This document shows, in pieces, positions 17,462 through 25,730 of a stretch of DNA of 64,000 nucleotides (positions are counted from its first letter, which is position 1; each line of letters starts with the position of its first letter). The notes below the pieces were generated by a model that had not been told where the DNA came from, ran no database searches, and was given only the letters and a program-made list of their open reading frames with translations. A program made the translations under genes and the position numbers. Origin of the DNA: an uncultured Pelagibacteraceae bacterium (lineage in GTDB: Bacteria; Pseudomonadota; Alphaproteobacteria; Pelagibacterales; Pelagibacteraceae); contig CACJRJ010000001.1 of NCBI GenBank assembly GCA_902595725.1, positions 16,455 through 80,454 of the forward strand, read 5' to 3'.

Positions 17462-18430
17462 ATGCAAAATAGAACAAATCAATTTTATCCGACAAAAGTT
17501 TCTGAGAAAAAAATTTACGAAACTTATTGCAATAATTACGACTCCATACATTACTTATTTGTCGAATTCCAGTTTGCCTGGATGCAACAAGCTTACAAAG
17601 CTTTAGGAGATATAGATAAATATAATATTTTGATATATTTATATAAAGAAAACTTTGCCGAGCTTAACGAAATATTCAAAGTTAAATCCTTGAATGAATT
17701 TTATATTAATCCTAGATTTAATTTAGATAAAATTAATATAATTCAAATATCACAAAAACTTAGACTTTCTAAAGAAACTACAAGAAGAAAAATTTTAGAA
17801 TTAGAAAAAGAAGGAGTGTTAATAAAGAATAAAAAAGTAATTACTGTGACATTAAAAGCAGGTTTGCTACAAAAACCAGAAACTACGATTAGTTCTTTTT
17901 CAAAAATTTTACAATATGTTTCTTATTTATTGCACAAAGAGAAAAAAGTAAAAAATTATTATCAAAAAGAATATTTTATAGAAAAAATAAAAGAAAGATT
18001 TACTCAAATTTTAGCAATTTTTTTAGAATACCAAATAAGATATCTTCTTATAAGAAAAGAAATTGCTAATAATGATATGGAAATGTGGTTCATTATTGGT
18101 TCTTTGCTTTACAATCAAATCATGTTTTTAAAAAAATCTGAAAAAAAGAGTCATTATCAAAGAGAATGGATAGAAGAAGTTATAAATGTAGGAGATAAAA
18201 AAGGATTAAATGCTATGACAATTAGTGATCTTACAGGAATACCAAGACCAACTGTAATTAGAAAATTAAAAATACTGTTAAAACAAAAGGATATATATAA
18301 AGATAAAAATAATCTTTATTTTATTACAGAAGGTAAATTAATTACTGAATTAAACAAACAAAGATTGAATAATATAAAAGAACTTACATCTATAATCTCA
18401 AGAATTAATAATATTGTCTTTTTTTCTTAA
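17462..18430 (+). CDS. Double winged-helix transcriptional regulator-like protein
   Basis: A 322-residue protein with two helix-turn-helix segments. The first, at about 94-121, reads ISQKLRLSKETTRRKILELE followed by a short wing; the second, at about 252-278, reads ISDLTGIPRPTVIRKLKIL followed by DKNNLYFITEG. Between them lies a mostly helical region (140-235) without recognised domain. Tandem winged helices suggest binding to a long or split operator. No ligand domain is seen. The dyad at 17419-17460 just upstream is a candidate self-operator. Target genes unknown. Confidence 0.75.
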   Translation: MQNRTNQFYPTKVSEKKIYETYCNNYDSIHYLFVEFQFAWMQQAYKALGDIDKYNILIYLYKENFAELNEIFKVKSLNEFYINPRFNLDKINIIQISQKLRLSKETTRRKILELEKEGVLIKNKKVITVTLKAGLLQKPETTISSFSKILQYVSYLLHKEKKVKNYYQKEYFIEKIKERFTQILAIFLEYQIRYLLIRKEIANNDMEMWFIIGSLLYNQIMFLKKSEKKSHYQREWIEEVINVGDKKGLNAMTISDLTGIPRPTVIRKLKILLKQKDIYKDKNNLYFITEGKLITELNKQRLNNIKELTSIISRINNIVFFS

Positions 18431-18645
18431 ATTGAAACTATTATTCCAGTTACCACTATAACCGCTGCTACCAATCCAAAGAAAATTGTGGATTCCATTT
18501 TTTCTTTTTTTTGTGCTGATCTAACTTTGTTAAGAAGATCGTTTATATCTACTCTTTTTTTTTTTGAAGAATTTTTTAATGAGTGAAGTTCACCTTCCAA
18601 AGTTTGGGTCTCAATTGAATTATTTGTGATCTGCTCTCCACTCAT
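18427..18645 (-). CDS. Small tail-anchored hypothetical protein
   Basis: A 72-residue protein with a polar, lysine-rich N-terminal part (residues 1-50, possible short coiled coil around 34-48) and one C-terminal membrane helix (about 53-71) with no tail, so probably anchored with most of it in the cytoplasm. No family recognised. It is convergent with the regulator gene, sharing TTAA at 18427-18430. Confidence 0.65.
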   Translation of the reverse strand: MSGEQITNNSIETQTLEGELHSLKNSSKKKRVDINDLLNKVRSAQKKEKMESTIFFGLVAAVIVVTGIIVSI

Positions 18646-18739
18646 ATAATCTAAATTTAATCACAGATATTGGTTGTGAACAATTAAATAATAGTCCAAT
18701 TTGGGTTAGTAATAAAAAATACCCTATAATAGTTCTAAA

Positions 18740-21184
18740 TTAGGAATTTTTGTAATTATTTTGGTTAAGAGGTTTGGATAAAATTTCTGCTTCATGCTTA
18801 TTTTTCTCTATTTCAATCTCAATTAATTTATTTTTTAAAGAATTTATATCTTGATCAATTTTTAAATATCCAAAAGCTAAGTTTTTATTAAAATTAAATG
18901 AATAATTTCCTGAAGTTGTTCTTCCAAAAATTTTTCCATCAACATAAATAGGCTCATCATGAAGCATTAGTGGTTCACCTGGTTTACTATTTTTTAAAGT
19001 TAGCATTACAAATTTTTTTGTTTGTTTTTTTTCCTTAATTTTAAGTAACGCCTGTTTTCCGACAAAATCTATATTTTTTTTATAACTAATTGCAAAGTTA
19101 AGACCTGCCTCGTATTGATTCTCCTCAGGTGAAATATCATGTCCCCAATGTAAAAACCCACTTTCCATTCTCATAATATCCATTGCATGCATTCCACAAA
19201 GTGATAATTGATATTTTTTTCCATTATTTATAATTAAGTTAAATATTTCTTGAGCTTTATCTCTTGCTATATAAAGTTCATAACCTAATTCACCCACATA
19301 AGATAACCTTTGGGCCCAAATCTTTGTTTCATTAATTTTAATATATTTTGCTGTAGCAAATTTAAAATTTTCATTGGAATAATCATCGTTACTTAAATCT
19401 TTCATCAAATCTCTACTTTTTGGTCCAAATACACCAAGTACACAATAATCATCAGTAACGTCTGATAATTCGATATTTTCAGATAAGTATTTTTTTATAT
19501 GGAATTTATCATGTTCTCTATTAGCAGCAGCAGTTATAATTCTATATCTATCTTCTTTTAAACAAACAACTGTTAAGTCTGTTTCAATACCTCCATCTTC
19601 GTTGAGCATTTGAGTATAAGTACATTTTCCAATTTCTTTTTTTATATTCGCTGTACATATTTTTTGAAGTTCTTCATAAACAGTTTTGCCATCTAAATCG
19701 TATTTAGCAAAAGGTGTTAATTCAAATAACCCAATATTCTCTCTTGCGTTTTTTGTCTCAAATTCAGCAGACGGATACCAATTTTGATAATTGTAAGAAT
19801 ATTTATATTCTGCACTTTCTCCATTGTTAACAAACCACATTGGTCTTTCGTACCCACCTGAAACTCCAAAACATGCTCCAGCATTTTTTAATTCTTCATG
19901 ATAAGGAACTAATTTTATATTTCTTGATGTTTTATGTTGTTTAAATGGCCAATGCATTCCATATAAGTCACCTAAAGTTTCTGTAATTCTTTCTTTTATA
20001 AAATTTATATCTGAATGAAAATTTTGAAATCTTTTAATATCATAAATAAATAAGTCTTCATTAATATGACCATTCATCAACCATTCAGCTGTAACTTTGC
20101 CTACACCTCCTCCACTGCCAATTCCGATACTATTCAACCCGCAACATGCAAATAAATTTTTAACTCCCGGTACTTCACCTAAAAGAGTATTTGTATCTGG
20201 AGTAAAAGATTCTGGTCCTGCAAAAAACTTTCTGATTCCTACTTTTTCTAACATTGGAACTCTTTTTAAAGCTGCTTCTAAATATGGTTCAAAATGTTCA
20301 AAATTTTCTGGAAATTCTCCATATGAAAAATCTTCTGGGACTCTATTAGTTTTATTGAATGCGGGAATTGATTTTCCTTCAAATATTCCTATTAACATTT
20401 TTCCCGCATCTTCTTTTAAATATAAACTGTCATCAAAATCTCTTAAAACTGGTATGTTTTTTGGTAATTCATTAATACCTTCGGTAATTACATAAAAGTG
20501 CTCTGCAGGATATAATGGAATACTAAAACCTGTATCTTCTCCTATTTGTCTAGACCACATTCCTGTTGCAAGAACTATATATTCACATTCAATAGTTTTG
20601 CCATTTACAACGACCCCCGCCACTCTTCCTTTTTTTTTAATTATTTTTTCAACTGGTGATTTTTCAAATATTTTAACTTCTTCTTTACTTGCAGCTTTTG
20701 CGAGTAAATTTGTTACACCTATAGGATCAGCTTGACCGTCGCCTGGCATAAATATTCCCCCTAAAACATCTTTTTCATTAATGATTGGATAAATTTTTTT
20801 TATCTGATCAATATTTAATACTTCAACATTGACATCATATAGTTGCGCGGTTGTTGCCTGTCTTTTTAATTCTTGCCATCTTCCTTTTGTGGTTGCAATT
20901 GATAAAGCTCCATTTAATTTTAATCCGCTAGAAAACTCTATTTCTTTTTCTAATTTTTTATAAAGTTCTAATGAATATTTTCTAATCTTTGTTACACCTG
21001 CCGAAGGTCCTAACTGACTAACAAGGCCTGCAGCATGCCAAGTAGTACCTGAAGTTAATTGGTCTCTTTCAAGTAAAATAGTATCTTTCCAGCCAAATTT
21101 TGCTAGATGATATGCTACTGAACAGCCGGTTACACCTCCACCTATAACAACAACTTTTGTACTGCTAGGCAGTTCTTTTTTCAT
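18740..21184 (-). CDS. Dimethylglycine/sarcosine dehydrogenase-family FAD oxidoreductase with GcvT domain
   Basis: An 814-residue two-part enzyme. Residues 1-400 are a DAO-type FAD domain: VVVIGGGVTGC at 11-21 and GTTWHAAGL with H50, the position of covalent FAD attachment in dimethylglycine dehydrogenase. Residues about 430-810 are an aminomethyltransferase (GcvT)-like folate domain. The family oxidatively removes an N-methyl group and passes it to tetrahydrofolate. It is last in the operon after an omega-aminotransferase and alanine dehydrogenase, opposite a taurine-type importer, so an N-methylated amine or N-methyltaurine is a possible substrate; glycine-betaine-derived dimethylglycine or sarcosine is the conservative guess. 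Confidence 0.88.
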   Translation of the reverse strand: MKKELPSSTKVVVIGGGVTGCSVAYHLAKFGWKDTILLERDQLTSGTTWHAAGLVSQLGPSAGVTKIRKYSLELYKKLEKEIEFSSGLKLNGALSIATTKGRWQELKRQATTAQLYDVNVEVLNIDQIKKIYPIINEKDVLGGIFMPGDGQADPIGVTNLLAKAASKEEVKIFEKSPVEKIIKKKGRVAGVVVNGKTIECEYIVLATGMWSRQIGEDTGFSIPLYPAEHFYVITEGINELPKNIPVLRDFDDSLYLKEDAGKMLIGIFEGKSIPAFNKTNRVPEDFSYGEFPENFEHFEPYLEAALKRVPMLEKVGIRKFFAGPESFTPDTNTLLGEVPGVKNLFACCGLNSIGIGSGGGVGKVTAEWLMNGHINEDLFIYDIKRFQNFHSDINFIKERITETLGDLYGMHWPFKQHKTSRNIKLVPYHEELKNAGACFGVSGGYERPMWFVNNGESAEYKYSYNYQNWYPSAEFETKNARENIGLFELTPFAKYDLDGKTVYEELQKICTANIKKEIGKCTYTQMLNEDGGIETDLTVVCLKEDRYRIITAAANREHDKFHIKKYLSENIELSDVTDDYCVLGVFGPKSRDLMKDLSNDDYSNENFKFATAKYIKINETKIWAQRLSYVGELGYELYIARDKAQEIFNLIINNGKKYQLSLCGMHAMDIMRMESGFLHWGHDISPEENQYEAGLNFAISYKKNIDFVGKQALLKIKEKKQTKKFVMLTLKNSKPGEPLMLHDEPIYVDGKIFGRTTSGNYSFNFNKNLAFGYLKIDQDINSLKNKLIEIEIEKNKHEAEILSKPLNQNNYKNS

Positions 21185-21188
21185 TTTT

Positions 21189-22304
21189 TTATTTTATAGC
21201 TTCTGAAGGAGATATAAAAGAGTGACCAAATACATCAGCAACTGCTTTATAAGTAACATTACCTTTACAAACATTTAAACCTTCAAGAAAATTATTGTCT
21301 TCTTTTAAGGCTTTTTGGTAACCATCGGTAGCAAGTTTATTTAAAAAAGGAAGTGTTGCTTTGTTTAATGCTATAGTTGAAGTTCTTGGAACTCCTCCAG
21401 GCATATTAGCTACACAATAATGAACAACATCATCAACAATATATGTAGGTTCAGCATGTGTTGTTGGTTTACTTGTTTCAACACATCCACCTTGGTCAAT
21501 TGCCACATCAACAATTACTGATCCTCGTTTCATTAGCTTTAACATATCTTTAGTTACTAATTTTGGGGCTTCTGCTCCTGGAATTAATACTCCACCAACT
21601 AAAAGATCTGCCTCAGCAACTAATTTTTTTAAGTCTATTTTATCACTTTGCTGAGGAATTATTTTATCACCGAATATTTCACTTAACTGTTTTAATCTTG
21701 CTTCAGATTTATCTACAACATGAACTTTCGCTCTTAGACCAGTTGCAATAATTGCTGCATTTTCTCCTACAACACCCCCGCCTAAAATTACTACTGTTCC
21801 ACCTTCAACACCAGGTGCTCCACCTAACAATAATCCTCTTCCTTTTTGATTTTTTTCTAAACAATGAGCTCCTGCTTGTACAGACATTCTTCCTGCTACA
21901 GCACTCATTGGAGCAAGTAATGGTAATCTTCCATTTTTATCAGTAACAGTCTCATAAGCTATGCAAATTGATTTTGAATCAATTAATCCTTGAGTTAATT
22001 CTTTTGCAGCTGCTAAATGAAGATAAGTAAAAACAATTTGATTTTCTCTAATCATTTTAACTTCATTTGATAAAGGTTCTTTAACTTTAACAATTATTTC
22101 TGCATCGTTAAAAATATCTTCTGCTTTTTGAACGATTTTAGCTCCCGCTGATTTATATTGTTCATTTTCAAATCCTGCTTCAAACCCACCATTGTTTTCA
22201 ACTAATACTTCGTGACCGTTTGAAGTTAATGATTTAACACTATCTGGTGTTAGTCCAATTCTATTTTCTTGTGGTTTAATTTCTTTAGGAACCCCAATTT
22301 TCAT
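21189..22304 (-). CDS. ald: Alanine dehydrogenase
   Basis: A 371-residue protein starting MKIGVPKEIKPQENRIGLTP, the alanine dehydrogenase opening. VFTYLHLAAAKELTQ and GGGVVGENAAIIATGL (Rossmann motif about 173-188) are family marks. It interconverts alanine and NAD+ with pyruvate, NADH and ammonium. It lies 6 bases after the pyruvate-dependent aminotransferase gene, so it can regenerate pyruvate and release ammonium from the amino group. It is followed after 4 bases by the DMGDH-like gene. Confidence 0.94.
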   Translation of the reverse strand: MKIGVPKEIKPQENRIGLTPDSVKSLTSNGHEVLVENNGGFEAGFENEQYKSAGAKIVQKAEDIFNDAEIIVKVKEPLSNEVKMIRENQIVFTYLHLAAAKELTQGLIDSKSICIAYETVTDKNGRLPLLAPMSAVAGRMSVQAGAHCLEKNQKGRGLLLGGAPGVEGGTVVILGGGVVGENAAIIATGLRAKVHVVDKSEARLKQLSEIFGDKIIPQQSDKIDLKKLVAEADLLVGGVLIPGAEAPKLVTKDMLKLMKRGSVIVDVAIDQGGCVETSKPTTHAEPTYIVDDVVHYCVANMPGGVPRTSTIALNKATLPFLNKLATDGYQKALKEDNNFLEGLNVCKGNVTYKAVADVFGHSFISPSEAIK

Positions 22305-22310
22305 AAAGAA

Positions 22311-23657
22311 TTAATTTTTTTTAGATTTAGCGTAATTATTTATTCCAGTTCTTAATTTTTCAATTATTTCATCGATATGTTTTTTTTCAGAAATAAACAT
22401 TGGTGCTATAATTAAACAATCACCTGTAGCTTTAAAATTTACTCCTGCATCATAACAATGTTTAAAGCATGTAAATCCTGCTACACCAGGTTTTTTATCC
22501 ATTTTCATATCAATTCCAGCCATCATTCCATATCCTCTTATATTTTCTACTACATCGATATCTTTCAGTGAAAATATTGCTTCTTGAAAGTATGGTGCCA
22601 TTTCCTTTGATCTATTAAATATATCTTCTTTTTCAAAAATTTCTTGTACAGCAAGCGCTGCTGCTACTGAAACTGGGATACCTGAATAAGTATAGCCGTG
22701 AAATAATTCTATAGTTCCTTTTGGTGAATTGTCCATAATAGCGTCATAAATTTCTTCTTTACATGCAACAACACCCATTGGAACAATTCCATTAGTAGTA
22801 GCTTTTGCCATTGTCATTAAATCTGGAGTAACGCCAAATTCTTGAGCTCCAAACGGTGAACCCATTCTACCCCAGCCTGTAATTACTTCGTCAAAAATTA
22901 AAAGTATGCCATGTTTATCGCAGATTTCTCTTAATCTTTGCAAATAACCTTTTGGTGGAACAAGTGTCCCTGTTGAGCCCGCTACAGGTTCTACAATACA
23001 TGCAGCAATATTTTCACCACCAAAGTTTGCACAAATTCTTTCTAAATCATTTGCAAGTTCTGCTCCAGTCTCTGGTTGTCCTGATACAAACTTATGTTCT
23101 GGTAAATGTGTATGTCTCATGTGCACTACACCTGGCATTAATACACTTGCAAAAGTTTTAACATTATTAACCATTCCTCCAACCGAAGTCGCTCCAATGT
23201 TCATTCCGTGGTATGCTCTTTCTCTTCCAACAAATCTAAATCTTTGACCTTCTCCTCGTGCTTTGTGATATGCAATCGAAATTTTGATTGCTGTTTCAAC
23301 GGCTGTCGATCCACAGATTGTGTAAAAAATTCTATTTAAATTTCCAGGTGTATGTTTTGATATTTTTGTTGCAAGTTCAAATGAACCACCAAAACCTTGT
23401 TGAAATGGTTGCGCATAGTCTACTGTCTTTAATTGTTTGGTAATTGCTTCAATAATTTCTTCTCTACCATGACCAAGTGGGTTGCAAAATAATCCAGAGC
23501 TCGCATCAATTTGAGTTTTTCCCTGATGATTTTTTAAATATACACCTTTTGCCTCTACTATTAATCTTGGGTTTTCCTTAAAATCTTTATTTGATGTAAA
23601 TGGCATCCAATGCTCATTAAGAGAATTGGGCATTTTAAATTTATTTTCTGAACTCAT
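22311..23657 (-). CDS. Class III omega-amino acid:pyruvate aminotransferase (taurine or beta-alanine)
   Basis: A 448-residue PLP enzyme. IFDEVITGWGRMGS holds the cofactor aspartate D256 and MTMAKATTNG the PLP lysine K285. The whole chain resembles Pseudomonas omega-amino acid:pyruvate aminotransferase, with the HGMNIGATSVGG and VEPVAGSTGTLVPPKGYL segments. It transfers a terminal amino group to pyruvate, making alanine. Its position opposite tauABC-like genes and upstream of ald suggests taurine:pyruvate aminotransferase (sulfoacetaldehyde product), but beta-alanine or hypotaurine would fit as well. First gene of a three-gene operon. Confidence 0.9.
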   Translation of the reverse strand: MSSENKFKMPNSLNEHWMPFTSNKDFKENPRLIVEAKGVYLKNHQGKTQIDASSGLFCNPLGHGREEIIEAITKQLKTVDYAQPFQQGFGGSFELATKISKHTPGNLNRIFYTICGSTAVETAIKISIAYHKARGEGQRFRFVGRERAYHGMNIGATSVGGMVNNVKTFASVLMPGVVHMRHTHLPEHKFVSGQPETGAELANDLERICANFGGENIAACIVEPVAGSTGTLVPPKGYLQRLREICDKHGILLIFDEVITGWGRMGSPFGAQEFGVTPDLMTMAKATTNGIVPMGVVACKEEIYDAIMDNSPKGTIELFHGYTYSGIPVSVAAALAVQEIFEKEDIFNRSKEMAPYFQEAIFSLKDIDVVENIRGYGMMAGIDMKMDKKPGVAGFTCFKHCYDAGVNFKATGDCLIIAPMFISEKKHIDEIIEKLRTGINNYAKSKKN

Positions 23658-23860
23658 AATTTTTTTAATTTTTTTTCGTTAATTTAATACTTGATTTCAT
23701 AGACTAATTTTTAAAACCTCTCCATAAAAATCGTATTTTATAAATACACTTATAAGTTGTATGATCTTTATTCTTTATAAGGGTTCTAATAAACTATCAT
23801 TTACAAGTCCTAAGTTTTCTAATTTAATTAACTTTTTAAATTTAAAAAACAGGAGATTAA
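23658..23860. promoter_or_regulatory. Divergent control region of the taurine-type locus
   Basis: The largest gap in the window. It holds two abutting dyads: GTATTT-TAT-AAATAC at 23733-23747 and ACTTATAAGT at 23748-23757, roughly midway between the divergent starts. A good RBS, AGGAG at 23851-23855, serves the binding-protein gene. These dyads are candidates for a regulator that controls uptake and catabolism together; no such regulator gene is adjacent. AT-rich DNA yields such dyads by chance, so confidence is low to moderate. Confidence 0.4.
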
Positions 23861-24838
23861 ATGAGAAAAATAATTAGTTTTATTCTAGGAACTATTGTTG
23901 CTCTTAACTTATCTGTTTCAGTTGCTAACGCTGCTGCGAACGAAGTAAGAGTTGCATTCTTTTTAGAATGGGCAACACCAAACCAAGAAGCAAAAGTTAA
24001 AAAAACTTTTGATAAGGCTTTAGGTGTGCCTGTAAAATGGACTAACTTCGCAACTGGTGGTGAGATGACAGAAGCTATGTTGTCTGGAGATATTGATATA
24101 TCTTACTCACAAGGTTTAACACCATTCGTAAACGCAGTTAATGCTAAAGCGCCTATTAAGCTTGTTGATATTGCAGTTATATACGGAATGGGTGGAACTA
24201 CATGTGTTGCTGCTAAAGGTATCGATAAAGGAAATGCTTCTTCTAAATTAGATGGTCAAAAAGTTGCTGTTCCTTTAGGAACTATGGCTGACTATGTTTT
24301 TAAAGAAACAATGAGAGTTGTAGGAGCTGATATTTCTAAAATGAAAGTTGTTGATATGAACCCAGAAGATGGATCTGCAGCATTTGTTAACGGTGACGTT
24401 GCAATGGCATGTTTATTTGGTGGTAAATCTATCAAAGCAGCTAAAGAAAAAGGTGCTTCATTACTAACTGTTAAAGAAGCTCAAGATGCTGGTATTGCTG
24501 GTATTGATATTACTTCAGTAACTAACAAATTCCTAAAAGAGAACCCAGGAATGGTTAGAACTTTTGTTGAAGTAACTCACGAAGCAAACGCTAGATACAA
24601 TGATGGAAAAGCTGACATGAACATAATCGCTAAAGACGCGGCTATGGATCTTGCAGGTACTAAAAAGCAAATGGGTGGTTTTGAATTCCCTAATGCAGGT
24701 ACAATGAAATCTAAGTATATGAATAAAGGTGGTATACTTATGACTTACCTAGAAGTTATGGGTAACATGTTTGCTACTTCAGAAAATCCAGCTCTTAAAG
24801 ATTACGCAGCGGTAGTAGACACTAGTTTTCTTCCGTAA
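23861..24838 (+). CDS. Taurine-type ABC transporter substrate-binding protein
   Basis: A 325-residue periplasmic binding protein with a signal peptide (cleaved about residue 24 after ANA). The mature start NEVRVAFFLEWATPNQ, FATGGEMTEAMLSGDIDISYSQG and the KVAVPLGTMADYVFKE segment match the TauA/SsuA-like family that binds taurine and related compounds. It is preceded by AGGAG and followed by a terminator-like hairpin, then by the ATPase and permease. Synonymous codons ending in C are more common than in neighbours, consistent with high expression. Ligand inferred from family. Confidence 0.88.
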   Translation: MRKIISFILGTIVALNLSVSVANAAANEVRVAFFLEWATPNQEAKVKKTFDKALGVPVKWTNFATGGEMTEAMLSGDIDISYSQGLTPFVNAVNAKAPIKLVDIAVIYGMGGTTCVAAKGIDKGNASSKLDGQKVAVPLGTMADYVFKETMRVVGADISKMKVVDMNPEDGSAAFVNGDVAMACLFGGKSIKAAKEKGASLLTVKEAQDAGIAGIDITSVTNKFLKENPGMVRTFVEVTHEANARYNDGKADMNIIAKDAAMDLAGTKKQMGGFEFPNAGTMKSKYMNKGGILMTYLEVMGNMFATSENPALKDYAAVVDTSFLP

Positions 24839-24861
24839 TTAAGAGTTAAAAATAGAATATT

Positions 24862-24901
24862 AAATAGGCGCCAATTGAATAAATTGGTGCCTATTTTTTT
24901 T
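24862..24901 (+). terminator. Intrinsic terminator-like hairpin after the binding-protein gene
   Basis: Arms 24862-24876 (AAATAGGCGCCAATT) and 24882-24896 pair fully with one G-T wobble around a five-base loop, followed by a run of T to 24901. It stands 23 bases after the binding-protein stop and about 30 before the ATPase start, so it probably ends most transcripts after the abundant binding protein. Confidence 0.85.
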
Positions 24902-24931
24902 GTAAAAATTCTAATATAAAGTTCTATTATT

Positions 24932-25729
24932 ATGAGCAATTTAGTTTCTCAAAATGTAAATATGATTTTCAAATCTCCAAAAGGAGAAACTGTTCATGCG
25001 CTTAAAGATATAAGTTTTACTTTAAAAAAAGGTGAGCTATTAACTGTACTTGGTCCTTCAGGTTGTGGAAAAACAACTTTATTAAATATTGCCGCTGGTT
25101 TTCTTCGTCCAACTTCTGGAATTATTACACTTGGTGATAAAGAAATAGACGGACCAGGAGTTGAAAGAGGAATGGTTTTTCAACAAGGTGCTTTGTTTGA
25201 ATGGTTAACTGTTGCAGAAAACGTAAACTTTGGTTTACGAATGAAAAAAGAAGATCCAGTTAAGACTGCACAAAAAGTTGAGGAATGGCTTGATATAGTT
25301 GGTTTAAAAGGTTTTGGTAATACTCCTACTTACCAATTGTCAGGTGGAATGCAGCAAAGAGTGGCTCTTGCAAGATGTTTAATTAATGATCCTGACCTAA
25401 TATTAATGGACGAACCTTTAGGTGCTCTAGATGCTTTAACTAGAGAAAAAATGCAGTCTCTTGTTTTAAAAATTTGGAAAGAAACAGGAAAAACAATTAT
25501 TTTAATTACTCACTCAGTTGAAGAAGCATTGCTTTTAGGAGAACGTGTTTATGTTATGGCTCCTAGACCTGGAAGAATACATAAAGAATACAAACTACCC
25601 TTTGCAAACATGGGTTTAAATGAAGATTTAAGAGAAATAAAAAATAACAAAGATTTTGTATCCAAAAGAGAAGAAATTTTATCAATGATTTGGGATATGG
25701 AAGAAGAAATAATGGGTAAAGAAAATTAA
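24932..25729 (+). CDS. Taurine-type ABC transporter ATP-binding protein
   Basis: A 265-residue ABC ATPase. Walker A GPSGCGKTT at about 39-47, a Q loop in GMVFQQGALFEWLTV, signature QLSGGMQQRVALARCL, Walker B DLILMDEPLGALD and the H loop ILITHSVEEAL are all intact. The group resembles TauB/SsuB. It energises import by the permease encoded one base further on. Lies after the hairpin that follows the binding-protein gene. Confidence 0.93.
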   Translation: MSNLVSQNVNMIFKSPKGETVHALKDISFTLKKGELLTVLGPSGCGKTTLLNIAAGFLRPTSGIITLGDKEIDGPGVERGMVFQQGALFEWLTVAENVNFGLRMKKEDPVKTAQKVEEWLDIVGLKGFGNTPTYQLSGGMQQRVALARCLINDPDLILMDEPLGALDALTREKMQSLVLKIWKETGKTIILITHSVEEALLLGERVYVMAPRPGRIHKEYKLPFANMGLNEDLREIKNNKDFVSKREEILSMIWDMEEEIMGKEN

Positions 25730-25730
25730 A

